Below, one piece after another: positions 24,146-36,873 of a stretch of DNA of 64,000 bases. This DNA is from Alnus glutinosa (Eukaryota > Streptophyta > Magnoliopsida > Fagales > Betulaceae): assembly GCF_958979055.1 (NCBI RefSeq), contig NC_084886.1, forward strand, positions 13,502,654-13,566,653, given 5' to 3'. The notes under the pieces were generated by a model. It worked only from the letters and a program-made list of their open reading frames with translations. It ran no database searches and was not told the DNA's origin. The translations under genes and the position numbers were made by a program. How positions within the stretch are numbered: position 1 is the stretch's first letter; each line of letters starts with the position of its first letter.

Positions 24146-25540
24146 CCTTTGGGTCCCCTTTTTAATGAATGCTGGTTCTCTTTGTTTTTTTTTTTTTTTT
24201 TAACAAATAGTATGTGCTATTATAAAATTTGCAAAATACATCGTGAGAAAGAGGGACAGGACCTCCTAAACTCTAAGCCAGAATAATCTGACTTAAAAAA
24301 CAGTTGACATGTGGCAGACCATTAAATATTGGACGGAAAAATAAACAAAGATACTAATTTCGTCTTTTTCCAAAATTTAGGTACTATTTGTGAAGAAAAA
24401 TGAAACTGAGGTACCAAAAAATAAAGTTTCAAACCACATATACCAAAAATATATTTAACCCTTAATTCAATCACTCCCTCTTTCTCACGAATCAGGATGT
24501 AGATTCTCAAATTATGTGAATTTAACTTGTTTCATATATCGAACGGCAAGCAAAATTATAAATATAAAAAATGTGACATTTTAATAATGAGAATTAAGTA
24601 TATTTTTATCCAGTTCTTACGCTTTATATTGTATAAAAACTTTAAGGAAAAAACTGTGTTTTAATTTAATAAAGAAAAGCGTTTCTTAAAAAAAAAAAAA
24701 AAAAATTCCTTTTAAAATGAGTGTCTTTATTTTTTATTATCCCAATAACATAACATATCTTTAACATAGAGTATTTTTAAACGGCCTAATTGACATCCAC
24801 ATGGCGGTCGTTGTCCATTAATTAACACCAGCACCATCATCGATCGACTCCAAATTAAGTCTATCGCTAGAAATTAATTAATCCACTTGTTAGTTGGTTG
24901 AGGGGGAAAGGAAAATAATAGAGAGAAGATGGGAGTGTGGTCGTGGAGTCTCTTTTGGTGCTTGTAAACATGTTGACGAGTGTACCAATTAGGATGGCAG
25001 TGATTGTTGTTGCCTATTTCTTTTGTTGGACAAATTATGAAATAATATTGAAGAAATTATGAAGCCAAAAAATAAAAAATTTAGATTTCAAGACTCGATC
25101 GCAACAAGTCAACAACCATATCTTTATCCTTTTTTTCTTTTTTTTTTTTTTATAAGTTTTATATATTTATATTTCTTATTAAAAATAACATATGTCATTA
25201 TTTTATTTCCGTTGACGTGATACGAATCTGCCAAATGTTTTAACAAAATTTGACTTCATGGACTAAATTGTTTTTTTGGCATATCCTAGAAACTTTTAAG
25301 TTCACTTTGATACGATAGAAAACAATTTGTAATTTATGCCAATCACATTAATTAATTTTGCATTTATCTCTCTCAAATAACTAAAAGTTAACATTTTAAA
25401 TGGTTTTAAGGTAACTAAAACTGTTAAATAAGCCAAAACTTTCCGGTAGTTTTATACTTGAGTGCATATACGTTTAATAGCTATGCAAAAATTTCACTAA
25501 CAATGGTTAATAAAGAGTAGGTTGAAAAATAACCAAAATT
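24146..25540. other. AT-rich spacer between the TMK duplicates
   Basis: Not shared with the other duplicate. Homopolymer runs and AT-rich DNA only; no gene or clear element seen. Confidence 0.6.
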
Positions 25541-25680
25541 TAGACTCTTCTTTAAAGTTAAGAGTAAGTTTTATTAAGACTTATAATACAACCAACGCAA
25601 TTCTTGAGGCTTGACACTCTTAATATAAACTTATCCTACAGTAATTCGTACTATTGCGAATAATATTTATTATTGACGTT

Positions 25681-27992
25681 TCAAAAAGATTGTGAGTGGT
25701 TTTTATTATTGACGTTAAAAAGCGACCACGTCACAGCTTGAGGAAGGCTCATGTCTAAGTCAATGCCATTGCTCTCTTCTGCTTCTTGAGAAGATGGTTT
25801 CCACTGCTCCACCAGAGGACTTAAGATGCTGACTGCGTGCCCCATATCTGGTCTTTTGTATGGCTCCCGAGCAGTGCAATGTCCTGCCAGCTCGGCTACT
25901 TTGTATATGCTCTCCATGGTCTCTTCGTCGGGGTTAAGAGTTTGATCAATGGCCTTCGGTATGTTCTCCTTGTTTATTAGGACCCCGCGGAACCATGTGA
26001 CCATATCAGACCACTCATCTAGCACACTATCATCCAGGGCTTTTCTACCAGTAATCAGCTCCATCAAAACCACTCCATAAGCATACACATCCACTTTTGT
26101 TGTCACTCTACCAGAAGCTGTTGACAAACAAAGAAAATGATGAAATGTCGTGCAGACAAAATCCATATATATGACACAAGCAAATGAAAAGAAAACATCA
26201 CTCCCCCCAAAAAAGGAAAATATGTTTGAGTATGTAAATGTATGACACCTAGCCCCAAAAAATTAACAGGGTGATTGGTTAGAGAATAGTTTTGACCATG
26301 TGATAATGCAAAACTGGTTATGGGAGAACAAAATGCAAATGATCAAGATCTCATAGTCATAACAGTGTTTTGTATTGATAATTAAGGTTTCAAAAAATGT
26401 AAACTAAAAGTCCAAAATAATGCTTTTATTAACAGTTAACATTTCCAATCATTCTCATACTAATACTATTTGGGATATTAGGAGCTTGTCAGGCAGAATG
26501 CAGGATGTTTATATGATTTTTTTCTTTCCCAAATAAAAGGGGTAAACATATGGGAGCAAAATGAATACGAATTCTACGAGTTGAGCAGGATGTGAAGAGA
26601 TAGTTTGCAAGTAAATTTGAAAGTTTGGCAACATCCTGATTGATTCAATTTAAGACAAGATAATAAAAATCTCAGACATGTCTTACCTGCATACTCGGGT
26701 GGGAGATACCCAAATGTCCCAGCCAAACGTGTCTCCACAGAGTCCTTCCCATCAGGCACATTTTTAACCAAACCAAAATCCGAAACCTTGGCCCTCATAT
26801 CATCCCCAAGAAGTATGTTGGATGGTTTTAAATCTCTATGAATGAAACTCTGTTGAGCTAAGCTGTGGAGATACTCCACTCCTCGTCCCACATCCAATGC
26901 TATTGTAACCCTCTGCTTCCAAGTAAGAGGAGAGCAGCCATTCTCAGGCCAATAGAACAAATGCCGTGTTAACGTCCCCTGAGGCATATACTCGAACACC
27001 AAAAACCTCTCATTGCCATTGACACAGGATCCTAAAAGAGCAACCAGATGCCTATGCCTAACTTTAGTAAGGACTGCAATCTCAGCCTGAAATTCTTTCA
27101 TTCCTTTGCTACCCATTGCCACAGATTCCATCCTCTTCACAGCAATCTTAGTCCCATCATGCAATTCTCCTTTGTACACAACTCCAGATCCCCCCCTACC
27201 CAAAATGTTATCTTCACTAAAATTGTTAGTGACTTGTCTAAGAACTTGGATTGAAATTGCGACATTTCCGCCCTCAAAAACTGGAGGATCACCACCGATT
27301 ATGCGATTCTTAAAAACTTCCTTCCCATTTTCAGGGTTCTCCACCCTTCCAAACTTCCTATGCCGCCCTCCAACATAACATTTAATAGAAACAAATAACA
27401 AAACCACAACGAAAATCACAACAGCAATAACTATACCAGCAATCACACCGGTAGAGACGGAACTACCACCCGGCCCTGGTCCGGCTGGACTCCCAAGCAA
27501 CGGATTGCCGGTCGCATTGAACTTCACCGTCAACGTGAATTTCGGTATCGACCTATTAAGGTTATTGTTCGAAACGTCAAGAACCTGCAGGCCCGGCAAG
27601 GAGGCCAAGTTATCCGGTATGGAACCAGTCAAGTTATTATCATTTAGATACAAAGTCCTTAACGATGTCAGATTCGCAATGGCTGGTGAGATTGTCCCCA
27701 CAAAACCCTGTTTCCCGAAATTCACGTTTATAATCTTCTTCTGCGAATCGCAGGTAATGAAACTCCATCCAGCGCACGCGTCGTTACCTTGCCAAGAACT
27801 GGCTAGCTTGATCGGGTACCCCAACGCCGCGGCGACCTCGAGCAATATCGTCACCTGTGAATCACAAGGCCCCGGGGTGCTCATGCAGTAGCTATTGGTA
27901 CCATTATTAGTGACCGTGGCCACAGAGGTCCCGAACGCCGGGAAAGGACCTTGGAGCTCATTGTTGTTCAAAGAAATATTCTTCAAGCCAGG
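25681..27992 (-). pseudogene. TMK-like receptor kinase (TMK-B), N-terminally truncated, no ATG
   Basis: Two exons on the minus strand, about 27,992-26,687 and 26,117-25,681, over 90 percent alike to TMK-A in the kinase part by eye. The frame enters at LPGLKNISLNNN, inside the last repeat of the first LRR block, directly after a CT-rich leader. The first codon there is TTG, and the first in-frame ATG is 34 codons later (27,884). Present: the island with its CMSTPGPCD and GNDACAGW cysteines, the second LRR block, a transmembrane helix and a kinase with K, HRD and DFG motifs. Absent: signal peptide and N-terminal LRRs. Translation from 27,884 would give a protein without a signal peptide. Most likely a pseudogene made by deletion between the leader and the LRR region; it could still donate sequence to TMK-A by gene conversion. 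Confidence 0.8.
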
Positions 27993-27999
27993 TAGAGAG

Positions 28000-29265
28000 A
28001 GAGAAAGAGAGAGAGGGGTTGGATCTTTTGTAGAGACAGGAGAGGAGGTTGTCTCTGCGCGTGTTTTGCGAAAGGGTGTTGGGTTGGGGAGGGGGTTTCT
28101 GCTGGAGTGGTGAGGATACGAGGCTCCTGGCCTACTTATGCCCTGTTTAGTTCGGAAACGGTTCCAAATGAATGGAGAAAAGCCGGTTTACGGCTACGAT
28201 TTGTTAAAAAAAAAAAAAAAAATCTACGGATTAAAAACTGCCAGCTCATTTAAAAGTCCCATCTCATTTAAAGGAGAAATGATAGTTAACGGTCTCCTGT
28301 TTATCAATTCTCCATTTATAGTCTATCTCATTTAAAGCTTTACCTGCTGTTTTTTTAAAATTTTTTTTTTTCTTAATATTACCTGCTGTGTTTGAATGCT
28401 AGACATTTGGGAGAATGACTTTTTTTTTTTTTTTTTTATTTAAATGGTTTGAAGTCAATAAGCTTCGCCTCTTTTTTGAAATTTCAATTTTACTGTTAGC
28501 AGGAGTAGTTTTTTTCAAAGAAAGATTTTTTCATGCCATATGGGATAAAATTGAAATTTCAAGAAAGGGGTGAAGAAGAAGCTTCACACTTTTAAAACGA
28601 TCAAAAAGTCTTCTGCCAAAAGGGTATTTTGTCGGGGGGGGGGGGGGGCCGAGCGGACCTTAACTAACCCAACGACCTAACACGTAAACAAGTCTACTGC
28701 CAATTTTTGTCACCATGCGGAAATAAATAAGGGTATGGTCCAAAAATGTTACAATGATCGATGTGGGCCGGGTCACGTATCAGTCCAAAGAGGGTTTCCT
28801 GTCTTGTTCGTCTTTGTTCCTATCACTCAAAGTTGTTTGGCAAGAATATAAACGAAACAGAATTGTGTCTTTTACTATTTATGTTTTTTTTTTTTTTTTC
28901 ATATTTTTTAATAATAATCCAAATCAAAACAATCACATTTTTTTTTTCACTTTTTATAGTACATTAATAATTTTTTTATTATTTTTCAAATAAAAAAATT
29001 CATTATATTACAAAACTTTTTTACTTTTCTATACAAATTCTTTTTACTTAATATTACATCATTACTTTTTACTAATTTTAAAATTAACAATCCACCACTC
29101 TCTGCATGTCTTTGCTAAACAAGACTAACATTTATATCTCAACTGACTCATTGACTTGGATTTTGTCAAAGTTGAAGGTGCGTGTCCTAATCCAGAATGA
29201 ACTTTTTAAATGGGCAAGGTTTTTGTTTTTTGTTTTTTGTTTTTTTCACATTGTGATAATTTAAT
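28000..29265. repeat. Upstream part of the TMK tandem unit, copy B (proximal)
   Basis: Matches the TMK-A leader and promoter region up to aatttaatgttattgt at 29,273. A segment from about 28,634 to 29,105 has no counterpart in copy A. It starts with a run of 15 G (28,634-28,648) and is otherwise AT-rich. No gene. Confidence 0.7.
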
Positions 29266-29620
29266 GTTATTGTTAGGGGCGGAACTAAAAATTTTGGTAC
29301 GGGAGACGATTTATTTATTTATTTTTTTTATTGAAGAGATGGACTTACATAAATACAAAAGCATAGAGATATATAAAATCTTTATATATTTAGGTTTGTG
29401 CATATTGATATTAAATAAAAGTATTGAAGTCTTACATTTAATTTTATGACATCACAAACACACAGTTGTATAAACAACTAGCAAAATAAAAACTAGTAAA
29501 AAAAACCTAAACATAATCTATAAGGCCCAATATAAACGAAACTTATCATCGTAGACTTTTTTTTTTAAAAAAAAATAATAAAAAAAAATAAAAATAAATG
29601 TGTTACCCAAACCTTCCCTT

Positions 29621-29662
<42 letters not shown>

Positions 29663-30523
29663 GGTGGGGCTGCTTTATTACGTGAATCACAATTTATTTA
29701 TGCTGGCCGGCGTTGCTTGCTTGCTTGAAGAACGTTTGGATAAGCTTGTATCATGCACGTTTGAAAACCCTTTGAAGGATCGATATTCCTTACCCTGTTG
29801 CTTTACCGTACAGCACAAGTTTTCCCTCTAGATTCTCATATCCACACCCAATCCGAAATTTCTCTGCAATTTCACCATTATTAAATGATCCATACTCCAA
29901 GTTTCCCCAACGACTTCACGAACCCTACTTTTGTACGTTAGCTTAGTCAAAAGTCGTGCAGCATTTTGCCATTTGCATAACCTGGAAGTTGCATGCCATG
30001 GGAGCATTATTAGCAGCTTCCTACAAGGGATCTGTTCCTTAAATTTTAGGAAAAATTTTAAGAAAGTCAAAAAAATCACCCCATAACAATTTCCCTACAA
30101 TTATTTGTTCCTTAGGAAGTGATCAGTGCTTTCCAATCCATTCAATTGTTTATTCTAAAAATATAATATCTCTCTTACTTTATCTCTTTCTTTTCTTACT
30201 TTTAATTAAAGTAAAAATAACAAAATAATATTTTAATGATATAGGGAAAAATGAAGGGAAGCTGCTGTGGGGTGTTTTTTGATAGGAAAGTAAAAAGTAG
30301 TTTTATTTCTTATATTTAGGGAAAATGAAGGGGAAAAAAAGGGAAGCTGCTAGGAATGCTCTGAGTCATGACTACCTACCTTCTCTTTTTAAAACGAGTA
30401 ATGCAACTTTTTTAAGAATAACTGGTATGGTGTGAAATGAGTGTTTTGGTTGCAGCTGATTCTGCAGCTTGGTACGTTGTATCTAAGGCGTAAGTCACAC
30501 ATTAAGAAAAGCAAAGTGATTGA

Positions 30524-30946
30524 TGTTAGAAATAATCAACATATTACTTAATCTAACATGCGCAGCGGAAAACGAATAAAACAGGATTCAGGCTTACCTC
30601 TAGCCATATTTGCTCAAGCGTCTCCACGATCCATCTGAAGAACAAGAAAATGTTATTTGAGGGATCTTCTAACCTATGCCTATGACTATATTGCCGTACT
30701 GATGGTGTACACAGGCTGTTTATTTATAGGGTAGGTCAGGGACCCTCAAATATGGTAAGTACCGTATTGTTCCTCCCATCAAGGAAACAATATTATTAAT
30801 TGATTTTAAATCAATTAATCGATTGCATTACGGTAATCTAAATTAATTAAATTACCTAACCGTAATACCGTATATTATATTTATAATAAATATAATAAAC
30901 ACTGTATATGTGGCATATAGGCCATATATGGAGACAATATCTAACA
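30524..30946 (-). repeat. Copia 3' LTR
   Basis: 423 bp, tgttagaaat at the left and tatctaaca at the right. Differs from the other LTR at about four positions seen by eye (for example g/c near 30,731, g/c near 30,825, c/t near 30,868, g/a near 30,930). Confidence 0.93.
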
Positions 30947-30960
30947 TTCTCCCACTTGGC
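30947..30960 (-). other. Copia polypurine tract
   Basis: On the minus strand gccaagtgggagaa directly precedes the 3' LTR, the usual place of the plus-strand primer. Confidence 0.75.
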
Positions 30961-31749
30961 CTTTATGACACATGACTTTATGGTATTAGGTTCCTTAGTT
31001 TGGCCAATCACTTATGGAATCCTCCCACTCAGATAAGAAATGTTTCACACGAATCATGGCGGTAAAACCATTATAAAATTAGGTCGTCCCTTCCATGTAT
31101 CACGATGTAAAACACTCCTTACATGAGTACCTTATGGATAATCAAGCTTTATGAATGAACTTCCTATAAGTCATTCGGGTCCAACTTTATTTATCCTCAT
31201 GGATAAAATAACAAAATGTGCACAAAATCTTTATTATCATAACTTTATGTCTATAGACCAAAAAGAGACAAACCAAGCGAAAATGAATTAATGAGTCTCA
31301 TATATTCCGCATGACTTTATTCTTTCTTTATCGGTAAACTTTAAGTCATGGGATCCGCAATCATTAATTCAGTACTTATATGCTCAATAGACCCTTTATG
31401 TCTCTTAATGTTATCTCTCGTACTGAGATACTTGATGTCGATTTACTTCTGCTTCTACTCTTTATTCTTATAAAAGAAGATTATGGTAGAATTACCGCAG
31501 AATATCTTTATGGTCTAACTGTAAAATCGACAAGATTGAGATTTTCAACAAATGTCTCAACCATCATGCCTGTGTACTAAATTCATAGCACGCTAGACTT
31601 TTAGCTTTCTTGGTAGACATAGCAACTATAGTCTGCATACTGCATCTCTAGGATATATCCTTCAATAAAAAGATATATACCCTAAAGTAGACTTTCTACT
31701 ATCTACACAATTAGTAAAACTCAAATCTAAACAACTAACCACCTTCAAA

Positions 31750-33570
31750 TGGAAAGTGTATCCTTAGGTTAAGTTGTACTTCTTGGTTCCTTGCATATAC
31801 CGCAAGACTTTATTTGCAGCACTTTATTGACTCAATATACTTATTGTCAGTCATATGGTTATGTATAATGCAGACACTTAAAACTTTTCATCTGCCCTTA
31901 CTCCAATACCTTTTTGGGACATTAATCTGTATTTAATTAGTCCCTCTTAATTGCTACTGAAGGTGCAAATCCTTCATTCTAAATTTTTCCAAAACTTTTT
32001 CAATGTAGGCCTTCCGAGACAATGTTAATATTTTTTATGTCTCTGTGAATCTCTATGTCAAAAGACATAAGAGGTTTCACCCAAATCCTTCATTTCAAAG
32101 TTTTGTGAACTTTATGTAGCAAACCTAAATCACCACTTGCAAATATAGGGCTAGAAAGATTACTGTACTCCCACTGACCTTAAGGTATATATACTAATCA
32201 ACAAGGTTTTCTAATAACCTTGTAAAAAGTATTTTACCATTGAGAGATCTATCACAGCCCATAAATAGAATTCTTTAATTTGCAAGCTTTCTGACTGTTA
32301 TTTATAAAACCTTTTGATTGTTTCATGTAAATCTCGTCTTTAAGATCCTCATTCAGAAAAGTTGTTTTCGCATCTATTTGATGTAGCTCTGGATCAAAAT
32401 GAGCTACTAATGCTATGATTATCTTGATGAACCATTCTTAGACACTGGAAAGAATGTTTCACGATAATCAATGCCTTCCTTATGAGTAAAAACATTGGCT
32501 ACGAGTCTAGCTTGACTTTTGAGCAATGGATTTATCTCTTACTTCATGGCACTGAATCTTAATGTGGAGTTTTCTCCACTCATAGCATGTGAAAACAAAT
32601 TTGGATCATCTTTATGTCCAATGTTAATATCAGACTCTGGGAGATATACAACATGATCACTAAGAATTGTTGATCTCCTTATTCTATAGGATTTTTCTTA
32701 ATTCTACTTCCTCTGCATTTTTGCAATGGGAGAATAGACTTTTGAACCTGTTCTGTATGAGTTGGTTGTTCCAGAACTGATTGTGGCTCAGGATAATCAA
32801 TCTGATTTTCCCTGAATACAATCAATCATCCTCTATGAGGAGGAGATTTAGCCAACTCTAGTGCTTCCTCAAATTCCAATTTATGTGAATGAGCACTCCC
32901 ACTAGGTTCTACATCCTCTAGAAATTTTATAATCAACAACCCTAGGATTATATGAAGGATAATAAAACATTAAAACCCTTTAAAGTTTACTAGATAGCTT
33001 ATAAAAGATCCGCTGGTTGTCCTTGAATCTAATTTCCTTAGGCGAGGATTATAAATCCCCTCTTTAGTAAGGCAACCCTATATGTGTAAATAATTTAAAC
33101 TTGGCTTCCATCTTTTTCATACTTTTAAAAAAAAAAAATGTCTTAAGAATAACCTTAGATGGAATCCTATTTAACATATACACAACGGTTTTCAAAGCTT
33201 TACTCTATAAGGGTGATAGCAGATTAGTATTACTAATCATTTCCTTTTGTGTGTACCTACCTTAATACTCTATGCCTATATTAGATCTTATGATCTTCAT
33301 ATTGTTTCTCTTCTTCTTCCTTATAGGTATTGAAAGCATTCAATACCCCAGCTTTAATATTTAGAAGATAGAGATACATAAACTTTATATGGTCATCACT
33401 AAAAGAGATAAAAAATATCTCTGACCATTTAGGCAATGAGTATGAAAAGGTCAACACCTTTCAATGTACATGATCTCAAGAATCTCAAAATGCTCTCTTT
33501 GGCACCTCTAGTGGTCTTGTTGGTATGCTTTCTCTTATGCAGCCCACACAAGAACCAAAGTCAGTGAATT
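31750..33570 (-). pseudogene. Copia pol remnants (integrase, reverse transcriptase)
   Basis: Minus-strand matches with many stops and frame changes: integrase FISFSDDHIKFMYLYLL near 33,420-33,370 and MLNRIPSKVI near 33,170; reverse transcriptase KEGIDYRETFFPVS near 32,480 and HQIDAKTTFLNEDLKDEIYM near 32,380-32,325; a later YIEKVLEKFRMKDL segment near 32,005. The catalytic region cannot be translated as one protein, so this copy could only move using enzymes from another element. Confidence 0.8.
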
Positions 33571-35564
33571 ACCGACTTTTATTTACTGTATGGAGATATA
33601 TTTCAATCTCCAAAGCCATAACCAGAGCATTTTTTAAATTCTCAAAGACTCTACTTTACGTCAACATCACTATGCAGAAATAAACAAATAATTTTGTTTC
33701 AAAAATTGGGACGTAGGTCAATTTTAAATAGACTTTAAATAAACCCCAACCAATATTCCACCAAAAAATAAGAAAAATTTCAAGTTTAAAATAAAATTGA
33801 AATTTTTAATAAGCCAAACTAGAAAATAGATTTCAAAAAGATTATGGAATATAAATCATTTTTGAGGTCAAAATTATAACTGAATTTTAAAATTAACCTA
33901 TAGATCCCAACAAGCTCAAATTATAAACACGTGTTATCCATTTTAAAAAGGACTCTGCATTTGTGTTGACAATGTGGATTGTTAAACCATAATCAATCCA
34001 CAATATATTTGATTGAGTCACTAAAAGAGATTCACGACATACTAGATATAGAGATTATCTTTATTTTAAGTCATTTCTTATACTTCATGCAATCTTTCTT
34101 TATATGCCCTTAATTTTCCTTATTTCATGAGAAATATGTATCTTGATTGCCATAATGCTTTATTGGCACCTTATTCTCATGCTTTAAGTGTTGGACATGA
34201 TTGCATTTATTGGTCCTTCCTTTGACATGAATAATCATGTGAACACTTTATAAATTCTCTCATATCCTTGAACACACATGGTTAGAAGTTTATTTACTAA
34301 CAATTTATCCTTACGTGTGTTACAAGATAAAATTCTACACTTAGAAGAGAGAATTCAAAAAATTGAAATAGACCAATAATGACTTAAAAATCTCAATCTT
34401 TAGGGACTTAAGCTAAACTACAATATCCTTCATTCCCATAATGGAATTAGAAACGCTCAAATGAAAAAGTATATTAATCTTTTTCCAGTCAGAAAAATAT
34501 TACCATAATGTATTGGAATATAAAACCACAAAAGTAGAGTAATATGAACAGCTGCAATAACCAAGAAAATAAAAAATAAAAATACTTTAATGCTATGAAG
34601 TAACTTTATTTCAAATTAGCCAATGCCAATTTAAATAGTAAATAGTAAATTTCAACCTACCTGTGGGCAAAGGTTGCATCATGCATGAAATTTACTCTTT
34701 ATTAACAAGACTAAAGCAAATTTAAATATTAATAAATAAAATTCTTCGTACCTTTGGGCAACCGAAAGAAATTTTACTTTTAATACTAAATTTGTTATCT
34801 TATTCTAATTAAGTAATAAAAATAAAAACTTCCCTTTGGGGATAAGTAATTACATTTATGAATTAACTACAAGACGATGTTAATTTTTCTATATGAAGTT
34901 CATGTGTATGATCCTTATGCAATTATTACAAAATTAGGATGCTTTGGCTCTCCCAAAATCATAATAATCACGTTGTAATTCATGAACATCTAATAAATCT
35001 TTATGAGGTTCATGCGTGTAATCATGATGTAATTATCATACAAAAATGGGATGCTTTGGCTCTCCCATAATTATCATGATAATTACGTGTGTGTAATCTT
35101 GATGCAATTATTATTCAAAAATTGGGATGCTTTGACTCTCCCAAAATCATAATAATAATTGCGACTTCATTAACATCTAACAACTTTATAGATGCCCCTT
35201 TAATAGCCCAAGAATATAACAAACCAATACTTAAATGGGGTAAACAGCATTCTCCAAGGTGCAAGCAGATGAGCTCCCAGGAAAGTGAGGGGGGTCACAC
35301 CGGACACACTTAAATCCCAAGACTTTCCTTGCCAGAACTTTCCCCGACATTGCATTCTTAGATATTACTGTAAACACACCAGTATTTATGGTATTGTTGA
35401 TTATTCTTAGGTCTATAGGCATCAAACAATTTATATATAACAATATAAATTCAACAATTAAAATATATTCCTCAATATATGTATTAAAGAACCAATAATC
35501 TTAAAATACAACACTGTAAATAATAAGTGGAATAAAACTGCAATATGAGGACATAATAAAAAAT

Positions 35565-35645
35565 ATAGCCCAATGGTTTAGTAGGTGGCCAAGGCCCTTT
35601 ACACTTGGTGAACCCAAGTTCTAAACCCCACATGAGCCTACTATT
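35565..35645 (+). other. tRNA-like / SINE-like motif in the Copia leader
   Basis: tagcccaatgg fits a pol III A box, and aagttctaaacccc about 55 bases on resembles a B box, followed by a T run. The spacing is long and the B box imperfect. May be an old SINE head carried inside the retrotransposon. Confidence 0.25.
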
Positions 35646-36104
35646 TTTTTAATTCTTGATGGGCTACTTAAATGGGTTGCTGTATTGGGCTGACCCAATT
35701 GGGTTAACCCACTTAATTGAGTTGGGTATCTGTATTGGGCTGACCAAAATAAATCAGCCCACTTAATGGGCCCTTTTTTTTTTTTTTTTTTTTTTTAATT
35801 AAATAGGGCTTAATGGGTTTCTGGATTGGGCTGACCCGAATGGGTCAAACCATACCCAGTGCCCAATCCGACCCGCAATTAAAAATTAATCCGGCCCGAC
35901 CCGGATTCACTTGATGGGTTGAAACCTTACCCGGTTCATAAACCCGAAAACCCGGATTCCTAAATGGGCCGAAATTACCTTATTGTGGGTCAGCCCACTT
36001 GATGACCCTAAATACCTTTAGCCCAAATTAAAACCCTACCCGAATTAGAACAAAACCCAGACCCGACCCATATTATCACAATGGGTTGAAAACCCTAGGA
36101 GACC

Positions 36105-36490
36105 TAAACTTGAAACCCTAGCCGCCTCCTTGCCGCCGCCACCTTCAGCGCCGCCGCCACCCTTATGCGGCGGCCAAGAGATGCCGCCGCTCTGACGACC
36201 ACGGCGACCCTTATGGGTCGCCGTGTACCGGAGAAGCAGCGGCCAAAAGGCCGCTGCTGATTGAGGCAACGGGAACGGCGACCCAAAGGTCGCCGTTCAC
36301 TGCAGTTGGAATGCTAGAACGGCGACCCTTGGGTAGCCGTTTACTGCAGAAGCAGCGGCCAAGGGGCCGCTGCTTGGGTGCTGGAACGGCGACCCTTGGG
36401 TCGCCGTTTTACTGCAGAAGCAGCGGCCTTTCGGTCGCTGCTTGAGGTACCGGAACGGCGACCCAAGGGTCGCCGCTTTTTCTGTAGGGG
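36105..36490. repeat. GC-rich tandem hairpin repeats in the Copia leader
   Basis: Units of about 67 bp built from two palindromic parts, ggcgaccc-n-gggtcgcc and agcagcggcc-n-ggccgctgct, repeat about four times with variation. The stretch is far more GC-rich than its surroundings. It lies between the primer-binding site and the coding remnants, in the untranslated leader of the element. Confidence 0.85.
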
Positions 36491-36858
36491 CACCCATACG
36501 GCAAACCAGAGGGGCTCTTTAGCTTGGTTTCCAGGCAGGGGCAAAACAGTAATTCAGAATTTTCATGCTCTTTAGTTATACAGTTTTTTCCACAATATGT
36601 ATGTGAATATCACAGTACAAAAACCACAATATTGGAATATTGTATAAACAATAATGAACAATATCAATATTGTAAAACAATGTGTACTAATCAAAAGCAA
36701 AAAACTGTATATTATAATGGAAAAAATGCTCATATCCCGACAGTGAGTTATCAACCGCATGTGAATAACAGATTTAGTTATAAACACGAAATAAAACACT
36801 GAATTCAACATTGATAATGCATAGCAAAATTAAATGCTAAGCAAAATAGCATAGAGGT

Positions 36859-36871
36859 GGCTCTGATACCA
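36859..36871 (-). other. Copia primer-binding site
   Basis: On the minus strand tggtatcagagcc, complementary to the initiator methionine tRNA 3' end used by many plant Copia elements, two bases from the 5' LTR. Confidence 0.88.
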
Positions 36872-36873
36872 CA

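Noticed and set aside
35565-35645. A functional tRNA gene
   Set aside because: A/B-box-like words exist but spacing is wrong and no cloverleaf can be drawn; kept only as a weak SINE-like note.
36105-36490. A CRISPR-like array
   Set aside because: Units are contiguous palindromic tandem repeats without unique spacers, in a plant retrotransposon.
36045-36575. Ala/Arg/Gly-rich frames in the GC-rich stretch, considered as a gag or captured gene
   Set aside because: They arise from 67-bp palindromic tandem units open in several frames on both strands.
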